Origin: UBA1195 sp045598025
GTDB lineage: Bacteria > Bacteroidota > Bacteroidia > Bacteroidales > WCHB1-69
Reading direction: 5' to 3'
Length of the DNA: 33,157 nucleotides
Assembly (NCBI GenBank): GCA_045598025.1
Contig: JAZLLH010000035.1
Coordinates: 1 to 33,157, forward strand
The notes below the pieces were generated by a model, which ran no database searches, was not told where the DNA came from, and saw only the letters and a list, made by a program, of their open reading frames with translations. The position numbers were made by a program, and so were the translations under genes. Shown in pieces: positions 1-5,739 of this stretch (its first letter is position 1; every line of letters begins with the position of its first letter).

Positions 1-1
1 C

Positions 2-1660
2 GCACAGCTGCGCCGGATCATTGAAAAGACCGCCCGCAAGGTGGGCGGATACACCTACCGTCAGGACAACCTGCATCCCAACGGCACCTGGAATGAAGAA
101 ATGGGCTACGGTTTGATAGACGCCCATGCGGCCGTGCTCAATGCGGTGGATTCCACGCTGGACCTGTACGTGCGCGATGCTTCCGACGACAACGGCACAG
201 AACCCTCCTCCTGCACCATGCCGTGGAACAGTCCGGATATCTGGATAGAGGACATGGACGGAAATGAGGTGAGCCACCTGACCAGAAATGCAAACTATTA
301 CGTATGCGTGCGCATACACAACCGGGCAGACCATCCCTCCACGGGCTATGAAAAGCTGTACCTCAACTGGGTGAAGGCCGGACCGGGTACGGACTGGTCT
401 GCCGCCTGGACAGGAGAAAAGAAATTACGCTTGGGAAGCGAATACGTACAGCTGGGCTCTCCCATAATCCTGTCGGATGTCCGATGGGGACATGCCATTC
501 CCATCATCGCTGCAGGTAGAGACACGGTGGTCCGGGTAGGTTGGAGGACTCCCATGCCGGAAGATTATCTGTCGTTTTTTGCAGGCGAGGAACTGCGGCA
601 CTTCTGCCTCTGCGCACGCATCCACGACGGCAATCCCATCGCGGACGAGGATGCCGACGGCATCAGCATGGGGGCCTTCGTGCGGAACAGCCGCAAGGTC
701 GCCTGGAAAAACATCAGCATTCTGGAAAATCCCAATGACAGAATGCTACTGTCCGTGTACAGCAGCCGGACACAGCCGATATGCCTCAAATATGTTTCAA
801 CAGCAAGCACATCCGGTGAATGGCCACATGCCGTTGCTGAAATCCGTCTGAAACCGGATGCGGACATGTATGCCGCCTGGCAGACCGGTGGCATGCAGGG
901 CAATGGTTTTGTCCGGCGTGCGGATTCCAGTTTTCTGATGCAGGCCGCCAATGCGGAAATCTGCGGATTGCTGCTGGATACGTCCAGATTGTACACATTA
1001 AAAGTGGAAGCATCTTTCCCATCTTCCACTGTTTCACAGAATGATACTTTCCATTTTGATCTGGTGCAGTGCTACCGGTATACGAATGAGCAAGGCGTGC
1101 TCACCGATGAGACAGCCGGTGGAGAGCATTTCCGCTGCATTCCACCGGAAGGCTGTGATATTGACTTGGAAGTAAGCACAATGCCCGGTGTGGACATGAT
1201 TAACTTCCATGTTGAAAATGAAAATGATTTTACATCTTACGAACTGACTGACATGCACGGAAACAGCACTTCTTACCCCAATGGAGATATCACCGTTTTC
1301 CCTGCGGAAAGCGGATGCTATACCCTATGCGTTACCACAGAAAACGGCTGCAGCGAATGCAAAACGCTCTGCGTGACATTGCCGGATGCCATGCTTTCGT
1401 CCATCTATCCGAATCCGGCCGATGGCGAAGTGAACATCGATTACCAGCTTTCACAGCGCATTTCCGGAGGCACCATCCAGATCATCAGCGCAAACGGCGT
1501 GAAGATGTACAGCCAGGCCGTGACCAATACAACGAAGGGCAAGACGATGAAGGGAAGCCTGAAACTTTCCACGGCGGCCTACGCACCGGGACAGTACATT
1601 GTCCGCATCCTTTCGTCCAAAGGCGAAGTGTATGACAGCAAGACGCTGATTGTTAAATAA
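2..1660 (+). CDS. S8 (subtilisin-like) peptidase, C-terminal part, T9SS-exported; 5' end outside window
   Basis: The reading frame is open from base 2, so the gene begins upstream and only the C-terminal part (about 552 residues) is visible. The first residues (RRIIEKTARKVGGY, then NGTWNEEMGYGLIDAHAAV) match the end of a subtilisin-fold S8 catalytic domain, including the conserved MGYG(L/V)(I/V)(D/N)A segment. The Asp/His/Ser catalytic residues lie off-window. After it comes a region with SPDIWIED, typical of modules following Bacteroidota S8 domains, then beta-rich sequence. The last ~85 residues form a type A T9SS sorting domain (SIYPNPADGEV near its start, GQYIVRI and KTLIVK at the end). 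The protein is therefore expected to cross the outer membrane by T9SS and be cell-attached or released. Family assignment rests on the end of the catalytic domain and is an inference; the T9SS domain is directly visible. Confidence 0.85.
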   Translation, partial: AQLRRIIEKTARKVGGYTYRQDNLHPNGTWNEEMGYGLIDAHAAVLNAVDSTLDLYVRDASDDNGTEPSSCTMPWNSPDIWIEDMDGNEVSHLTRNANYYVCVRIHNRADHPSTGYEKLYLNWVKAGPGTDWSAAWTGEKKLRLGSEYVQLGSPIILSDVRWGHAIPIIAAGRDTVVRVGWRTPMPEDYLSFFAGEELRHFCLCARIHDGNPIADEDADGISMGAFVRNSRKVAWKNISILENPNDRMLLSVYSSRTQPICLKYVSTASTSGEWPHAVAEIRLKPDADMYAAWQTGGMQGNGFVRRADSSFLMQAANAEICGLLLDTSRLYTLKVEASFPSSTVSQNDTFHFDLVQCYRYTNEQGVLTDETAGGEHFRCIPPEGCDIDLEVSTMPGVDMINFHVENENDFTSYELTDMHGNSTSYPNGDITVFPAESGCYTLCVTTENGCSECKTLCVTLPDAMLSSIYPNPADGEVNIDYQLSQRISGGTIQIISANGVKMYSQAVTNTTKGKTMKGSLKLSTAAYAPGQYIVRILSSKGEVYDSKTLIVK

Positions 1661-1684
1661 AAATAAATAAGATTCCGAAAAATC

Positions 1685-1701
1685 TGCCTGTAATACAGGC
1701 A
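1685..1701 (+). terminator. Short hairpin after the S8 peptidase gene
   Basis: TGCCTG and CAGGCA pair around a TAATA loop, 25 bases after the peptidase stop. The tract that follows is T-rich but interrupted, so termination efficiency is uncertain. It lies just upstream of the next promoter. Confidence 0.4.
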
Positions 1702-1719
1702 TTACATGTATTTATTTCG

Positions 1720-1727
1720 TAATTTTG
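1720..1727 (+). promoter_or_regulatory. Bacteroidota -7 promoter element for the small lipoprotein gene
   Basis: TAATTTTG matches TAnnTTTG and lies in the extended context TTTCGTAATTTTGC. A transcript would start about 7 bases downstream, at the foot of the structured leader. No good -33 TTTG is visible at the usual spacing. Confidence 0.65.
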
Positions 1728-1736
1728 CAGCATCTT

Positions 1737-1812
1737 TTTCCGGTCAGGGCAGTTGTGCAGATTCGCTGTCCTGTCCGGAAATCAAAGGAAAACAGAAATC
1801 AAGGATCTGTAT
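1737..1812 (+). promoter_or_regulatory. Structured 5' leader (copy A): long hairpin with a predicted pseudoknot
   Basis: Bases 1737-1752 pair with 1766-1781: 15 pairs including one G-U, and one U-U mismatch. The 13-base loop contains 1755-1764, which can pair with 1803-1812 (10 pairs, three of them G-U) to give an H-type pseudoknot. The downstream strand ends 16 bases before the lipoprotein start codon. A diverged second copy at 3331-3407 keeps both helices with compensatory changes and the same 38-base gap between the two pseudoknot strands. The promoter immediately upstream supports transcription of this strand. It matches no riboswitch or leader family I recognise; the function (attenuator, translational switch or RNA-binding site) is unknown. 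Confidence 0.6.
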
Positions 1813-1828
1813 CAAAAATTCAATTATT

Positions 1829-2269
1829 ATGAAAAACATGTTGAAATATGTGTGCATCTGCGCACTCATCGCTGCCACGGGAATTTTTACCACCGGCTGT
1901 GAGAAGGAAAACCTGAAAAATAATATTACCAATGTCAAGTGGCATCTGACCAAATTCGTGGATGTTGCAAACGACAATACAGAAAATACCAATACCTCTG
2001 AAAAGACTTTATGGGTATCGTTCTATTCAGATAATTCCATCAATGGATGGGGAATGGGGAACCAATTAAGCGGCACTTTTGAATGCAATGCCAACAAAAT
2101 CAGCATTCATATCGGGCCCTTAACGGAAGTAGGTGATTTTAATGGATTGGAAACCAAGATGTGTGATGCTTTAAACAAAGCGGGTGTCGTCAAACAAAAG
2201 GGAGAAACACTTTTATTGTACTATAACGGCAAGAAAAATTACCTGCAATTTGAAAAAGTAACGGAATAA
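1829..2269 (+). CDS. Small META/HslJ-like (DUF306) lipoprotein
   Basis: The gene encodes 146 residues. I chose the ATG at 1829 rather than an in-frame ATG at 1706, because the latter precedes the -7 promoter box and because 1829 gives a proper signal peptide: MKNMLKYV, a hydrophobic stretch, then FTTGC. The lipidated Cys would be about residue 22, followed by EKEN, an acidic start that could favour surface export of Bacteroidota lipoproteins. The mature part resembles META/HslJ domains: LSGTFECNANKISI, GPLTEVG, then MCDALNKAG and GETLLLYYNGKKNYLQFEKV. In that family the domain is a small beta fold of poorly known role. The gene is probably expressed alone behind the structured leader. The family call is moderate in confidence; the lipoprotein nature is better supported, although the -3 lipobox residue is Thr. 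Confidence 0.65.
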   Translation: MKNMLKYVCICALIAATGIFTTGCEKENLKNNITNVKWHLTKFVDVANDNTENTNTSEKTLWVSFYSDNSINGWGMGNQLSGTFECNANKISIHIGPLTEVGDFNGLETKMCDALNKAGVVKQKGETLLLYYNGKKNYLQFEKVTE

Positions 2270-2279
2270 TCCCCATTCG

Positions 2280-2287
2280 TAGTTTTG
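2280..2287 (+). promoter_or_regulatory. Possible -7 promoter element upstream of the transposase remnant
   Basis: TAGTTTTG in the context TTCGTAGTTTTGC resembles the other promoters in this patch. It lies 115 bases upstream of the transposase start. The remaining bases of the 2270-2401 gap are AT-rich with nothing else I can name. Confidence 0.4.
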
Positions 2288-2401
2288 CAAATTCATTTCA
2301 AACAGCTTTAACTTAAGGTAACTTCTAAAAATTTAAAACACTAAATATCAACAATATAAAATTATATTCTGCGTTAATCTCAAGACTAAAAGAGACATAC
2401 G

Positions 2402-3253
2402 ATGAACAGATACAAACCCCAAGGTAAAATAACGCTTTTGACAGTGAAAACACGCAGCAGAAACTATCCAATCTCGGCAATCTTTGTTGTTTTCAAGCAG
2501 TTCCTTGGTCTGGCAAGCGGCGACAAAGTTCCTGATTCACGTACGATATGGCTGTTCCGGGAACAGCTGCGCAAAAAAAACATGTGCGAACAGCTGTTCC
2601 ACCGCTTCGTGGAATATCTGAACGAGCGTGGTTTGATTTTCAACGAGGGGCAGATTATTGATGCCAGTTTCGTCCTTGCTCCGAAGCAACACAATACGCC
2701 CGAGGAAAACCTGCAGATCAAGAATGAAGAAGGCGGAAACCTGTGGAACGACAAACCGCATAAGAAAAGCCACAAAGATGTAGATGCACGATGGGTGAAG
2801 AAAGAAGGTCAGAATTATTTCGGTTACAAGCTCAACGGCAAAGTGGACAGCAAAAGCAAGTTTCTGAAGGAGTGCGTTGTGACACAGGCATCCGAGCATG
2901 ATTCACAGCCGTTGGCTGAACTTCTGGACGACAGCGATACCTGTCAGCTGCTTTATGCGGACAGTGCGTATGTGGGTCAGGAAGAAATATATGCGCCATA
3001 TAATATAATCGGAAAAATATGCGAGAAAGGCTATGTCAATCACCCGCTGACGGAAAAACAAAAGGAATCCAACCGGATAAAGTCGAAAATCCGTAGCCGC
3101 GTGGAACATGTGTTCGGTTTCATGGAAGGTGCGATGCACGGATTGACCGGACGGACGACAGGTTTTCCGAGGGCGTGTGAGAATATATTTATGACATGCC
3201 TGATTTACAATATGTTCAGGATAGAACAGATATACAGACTCGGTATAAATTAA
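2402..3253 (+). pseudogene. IS5-family (DDE) transposase, degraded N-terminus
   Basis: The 283-residue frame has an IS5-group catalytic core: DKVPDSRTIWLFREQL, IIDASFV (first Asp), LLYADSAYVGQ (second Asp) and RSRVEHVFGFMEG (Glu). The N-terminus is damaged. It begins normally (MNRYKPQGKI), then reads a meaningless stretch, while another frame of the same bases (about 2437-2485) encodes FDSENTQQKLSNLGN, the expected IS5 N-terminal sequence. This implies loss of one base in the T-run near 2437-2440. The text then jumps from LGN directly to (F)KQFLGLASGDK, omitting roughly 60 codons that hold the rest of the DUF772 domain in intact relatives. The two lesions together leave an open frame, but the product should be inactive. 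I could not define terminal inverted repeats or a target duplication with confidence. It is an old insertion in an accessory patch. Confidence 0.8.
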
Positions 3254-3315
3254 CAGAAAAATGTAGAAAGAAACAAAAAATTAGCAATTTATAACGAGGA
3301 TAATGATATAATTTG

Positions 3316-3323
3316 TAATTTTG
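3316..3323 (+). promoter_or_regulatory. -7 promoter element of leader copy B
   Basis: TAATTTTG in TTTGTAATTTTGC, at the same position relative to the hairpin as in copy A (the box ends 9 bases before the stem in both). No gene follows directly behind this leader. Confidence 0.5.
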
Positions 3324-3330
3324 CGGAATC

Positions 3331-3407
3331 AATTTTTGGGCAAAACGCTTCAAGCAGGTTCGCTGTCTTGTCCGAAAATTAAAGGAAAGTTAAATTTTAG
3401 AACCTGC
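3331..3407 (+). promoter_or_regulatory. Structured leader, orphan copy B
   Basis: Bases 3331-3347 pair with 3364-3380: 16 of 17 positions, including three G-U pairs. The loop segment 3354-3361 (GCAGGTTC) is perfectly complementary to 3400-3407 (GAACCTGC). Compared with copy A, helix changes are compensatory at several places (for example C1740-G1778 becomes T3336-A3375, G1747-C1771 becomes A3343-T3368, and A1761-U1806 becomes G3358-C3403). The 3' part aligns with copy A without gaps for 53 bases. No start codon lies at the distance seen in copy A, so it is either a leader that has lost its gene or a short RNA in its own right. Confidence 0.55.
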
Positions 3408-3450
3408 CATAAAAAAAATTCCTGATTGAATATTGTACAGCATAATTTCG

Positions 3451-3458
3451 TAATTTTG
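3451..3458 (+). promoter_or_regulatory. -7 promoter element upstream of the micro-ORF
   Basis: TAATTTTG; the surrounding 21 bases, from ATTTCG through GCAGCATC, are identical to those around the copy A promoter, suggesting duplication. It lies about 43 bases upstream of the ATG at 3501. Confidence 0.6.
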
Positions 3459-3500
3459 CAGCATCATTTCAAATTTATCAACATCAAAAAATTCAAAAAC

Positions 3501-3578
3501 ATGAAAACGAAATTCCAACTGCCGCTCATGGCAACGGTATTCCTCGCTGGCGCGTTGTTTTTCGCCGGCTGCATCTGA
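3501..3578 (+). CDS. 25-residue lipoprotein-signal micro-ORF, possibly a truncated lipoprotein gene
   Basis: ATG at 3501 to TGA at 3576-3578 encodes MKTKFQLPLM, a hydrophobic run (ATVFLAGALFF) and AGC followed by a single Ile. This is a textbook lipoprotein signal peptide with lipobox FAGC that stops one residue after the lipidated Cys. It sits behind a good promoter with an A-rich, SD-less start typical of Bacteroidota. No further coding follows in this frame (next stop 18 bases on). It is most likely the surviving head of a lipoprotein gene whose body was deleted, but a genuine tiny lipopeptide cannot be excluded. Confidence 0.5.
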   Translation: MKTKFQLPLMATVFLAGALFFAGCI

Positions 3579-3584
3579 AACGTT

Positions 3585-3597
3585 ACCCGAAACGGGT
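3585..3597 (+). terminator. Small hairpin after the micro-ORF
   Basis: ACCCG and CGGGT flank an AAA loop 6 bases after the micro-ORF stop. No T-run follows, so an intrinsic terminator is doubtful. Confidence 0.25.
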
Positions 3598-3667
3598 GAT
3601 GTTGACCGTTTGCAAAGCCTAATCCGAAAATTCTATATGAATTTATGGATTATATTGTTTTTTTTTG

Positions 3668-3675
3668 TACTTTTG
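3668..3675 (+). promoter_or_regulatory. -7 promoter element for the ATPase gene
   Basis: TACTTTTG followed by CAG, 15 bases before the ATG at 3691. The predicted start site leaves a leader of only about 10 bases, so the mRNA is nearly leaderless. Confidence 0.6.
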
Positions 3676-3690
3676 CAGAAATAAAAACAA

Positions 3691-4845
3691 ATGATGGAAT
3701 TGATAAAGAGACAACTTCAAGCACACATACAGGAACGTATGTTTCAAGGTAAAGCCATTATTCTGATTGGTGCCCGTCAAGTAGGGAAGTCTACTTTGTT
3801 CCGGCAAATATTGGAAGGAGGACAACTGCCTGTGCCGCAAAACCGGATACTGACACTCAATTGCGATGACGCGAGTGTCCGGGAGATGCTGGCACATACC
3901 GACAACCTGAACGGCATACGTAATCTGGTTGCCGAATATCAGATTATCGTTATGGATGAAGCACAGCGGATTCCAGGCATTGGTCTGACGCTCAAAATGA
4001 TGATTGACTATTTCAAGGATGTGCAGGTATTGGTGACCGGTTCTTCTTCGTTCATGCTGCAGGGAAAACTCAATGAACCCCTGACCGGGCGCAAATTCGA
4101 ATATCACCTTTTCCCTATCTCCACGCAGGAACTGATGAACAACGGTGGTCTGTTGAGAGTCAGGCAAACCCTTGAAGCACGTCTGATTTACGGTTCTTAT
4201 CCGGACGTACTCAACAGCAGCAAGAACGTACGGGAAATCCTGCTCAACTTGTCCGGCAGCTACATGTATCAGGACTTGCTTTCCATGGAAGGAGTGCGCA
4301 AACCTGTGCTGATAGAGAAACTGCTTGTCGCACTGGCTCTGCAGGTCGGTAGCGAAGTGTCATACAATGAACTGGCACAACTGCTTCATAGCGATTCCAA
4401 AACGATTGAAAAATACATCGATCTGCTGGAAAAGTGTTACATCATTTTCCGCCTGAACGGTTTAAACCGTAACCTGCGCAATGAGTTGAAATTGGCGAAG
4501 AAAATTTTTTTTTACGACAATGGTATCCGCAATGCACTGATTCAAAACTTCAATCCGCTGAATATACGCCAGGATGCAGGAGTCCTTTGGGAAAATTTCT
4601 TCATTTCGGAACGTCTGAAATACAATCACTACAACGGCAAATATGCCAACATTTATTTTTGGCGCACCCAGACGCAACAGGAAATTGACTATATTGAAGA
4701 ATGTGACGGTACCCTGACTGCTTTTGAAGTAAAGTGGAATCCGAAGAAAGGCAGAACACCCTTTCCAAAGGCTTTTCTTGAAAACTATCCGGTAAAAGAA
4801 TGTGTGGTCGTCACACCCGAAAATTATTTGGACTGGTTGACCTGA
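3691..4845 (+). CDS. ATP-binding protein, AAA_14/DUF4143 family
   Basis: The protein has 384 residues, the usual length for the family. Residues 27-34 form a Walker A (GARQVGKS), residues 85-90 a Walker B (IIVMDE) and VTGSSSFML a sensor-like strand. The C-terminal half is DUF4143: a helical/winged region (ELAQLLHSDSKTIEKYIDLLEKCYIIF), then EIDYIEE and FEVKW, which resemble a PD-(D/E)xK nuclease-like core. Proteins of this type are common in Bacteroidota, Archaea and phylogenetically patchy islands; substrates are largely unknown, with proposed roles in DNA-related or defence processes. It stands alone, with its own promoter (3668) and a strong terminator behind it. Starts are possible at the first or second of two tandem ATG codons. 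Confidence 0.85.
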   Translation: MMELIKRQLQAHIQERMFQGKAIILIGARQVGKSTLFRQILEGGQLPVPQNRILTLNCDDASVREMLAHTDNLNGIRNLVAEYQIIVMDEAQRIPGIGLTLKMMIDYFKDVQVLVTGSSSFMLQGKLNEPLTGRKFEYHLFPISTQELMNNGGLLRVRQTLEARLIYGSYPDVLNSSKNVREILLNLSGSYMYQDLLSMEGVRKPVLIEKLLVALALQVGSEVSYNELAQLLHSDSKTIEKYIDLLEKCYIIFRLNGLNRNLRNELKLAKKIFFYDNGIRNALIQNFNPLNIRQDAGVLWENFFISERLKYNHYNGKYANIYFWRTQTQQEIDYIEECDGTLTAFEVKWNPKKGRTPFPKAFLENYPVKECVVVTPENYLDWLT

Positions 4846-4893
4846 TGCTCCTCGGTCCGCCCACCGCCGGCACCGCATAAATTAAATTTTTCA

Positions 4894-4920
4894 CCGGATG
4901 CACTTCGCATCCGGTTTTTT
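4894..4920 (+). terminator. Rho-independent terminator after the ATPase gene
   Basis: CCGGATGC (4894-4901) and GCATCCGG (4907-4914) form a perfect 8-bp stem with a 5-base loop, followed by six T (4915-4920). It separates the ATPase gene from the pepE operon. Confidence 0.9.
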
Positions 4921-4922
4921 CG

Positions 4923-4930
4923 TACCTTTG
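4923..4930 (+). promoter_or_regulatory. -7 promoter element for pepE and downstream genes
   Basis: TACCTTTG in TTCGTACCTTTGC, immediately after the terminator and 29 bases before the pepE start. It probably drives pepE, the ABC-F gene and folP together. Confidence 0.65.
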
Positions 4931-4959
4931 CCGCTTCAAATTCAAAACACAACAGAACA

Positions 4960-5739
4960 ATGATCTTACTCTTAATAAGCAACTCCACCAATTTCGGAGA
5001 ACCCTATCTGGCCTGGGCCATGACGCAGTTGGAACTTTTTTTCGACAAACAGCACATCACCGCAGAAAGCAAAATCGTCTTTGTCCCCTTTGCCGGCGTA
5101 TCCATCAACAGGAACGCCTATCCCAAAACTTATGACGCCTACGAAGAACGCGACAAGAAAGTCTTTGCAGAAAAACTCGGATCAGAAAGCTTCGTTTTCG
5201 TCCATCCTTTTGACGATAAAGGCAAAGCCATCCAGGAAGCCGACTGCATCGTGGTCGGGGGCGGCAATACCTTCCACCTGGTGGCAGAAATGCACCGCTA
5301 CGGACTGATGAAAGCCGTGCGCGAAAAGGCCATGAGCGGCACACCCTACATCGGATGGAGCGCCGGTTCCAACATCGCATGCCCTACCCTCTGCACCACC
5401 AACGACATGCCCATCGTACAGCCCGCCAGCTTCGAAACACTGAATCTGGTTCCTTTCCAGATCAATCCGCACTACCTGGACCCGCATCCGGAAATCGACA
5501 AGATGATCAAGCACGGTGGCGAAACCCGTCAGGACCGCATCAACGAATACCTGGCTGTCAACCAGAACATGACCGTGGTCGGACTGCGCGAAGCCTGCGC
5601 CCTCTGGGTGGAAGGCGGACGCATGATGCTCAAAGGCGGCAAGCCCATGGTGGAATTCCATTACGATGAAAACGAAGCCGGAAAACTCCGCGCCACCGAG
5701 CACGAACCCAACAGCGACGTCAGTTTCCTGCTCCGATAA
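4960..5739 (+). CDS. pepE: Peptidase E (alpha-aspartyl dipeptidase, S51)
   Basis: The protein has 259 residues with the S51 nucleophile motif GWSAGSN, placing the catalytic Ser at residue 134. VVGGGNTFHLV precedes it, and TNDMPIVQP and NPHYLD contain the conserved Asp and His regions. The family hydrolyses dipeptides with N-terminal aspartate in the cytoplasm. There is no signal peptide, in keeping with that location. It is about 30 residues longer than E. coli PepE. The stop codon TAA shares its last A with the ATG of the next gene, so translation is probably coupled. It is the first gene after a clear terminator and promoter. Confidence 0.9.
   Translation: MILLLISNSTNFGEPYLAWAMTQLELFFDKQHITAESKIVFVPFAGVSINRNAYPKTYDAYEERDKKVFAEKLGSESFVFVHPFDDKGKAIQEADCIVVGGGNTFHLVAEMHRYGLMKAVREKAMSGTPYIGWSAGSNIACPTLCTTNDMPIVQPASFETLNLVPFQINPHYLDPHPEIDKMIKHGGETRQDRINEYLAVNQNMTVVGLREACALWVEGGRMMLKGGKPMVEFHYDENEAGKLRATEHEPNSDVSFLLR

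Larger units (their letters stand above)
3254..3690 (+). other. 437-base non-coding stretch with promoters, leader copy B and a micro-ORF
   Basis: No full-length gene is present between the transposase remnant and the ATPase gene. The stretch contains -7 elements at 3316-3323, 3451-3458 and 3668-3675, an orphan copy of the structured leader (3331-3407), a 25-codon lipoprotein-signal ORF (3501-3578) and a small hairpin (3585-3597). It looks like the debris of one or two small lipoprotein genes. Confidence 0.6.

Noticed and set aside
1706..1828. Longer in-frame start for the META-like lipoprotein at 1706
   Set aside because: It lies upstream of the -7 promoter box at 1720 and would put 41 residues ahead of a good signal peptide.
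2317..3408. Possible IS terminal inverted repeats: GG-A--TTCTAAAA-TTTAA near 2317-2336 and its reverse complement near 3390-3408
   Set aside because: The match is partial and AT-rich, no consistent target duplication flanks it, and the right-hand bases are better explained as the 3' part of leader copy B, which aligns with copy A outside any IS.
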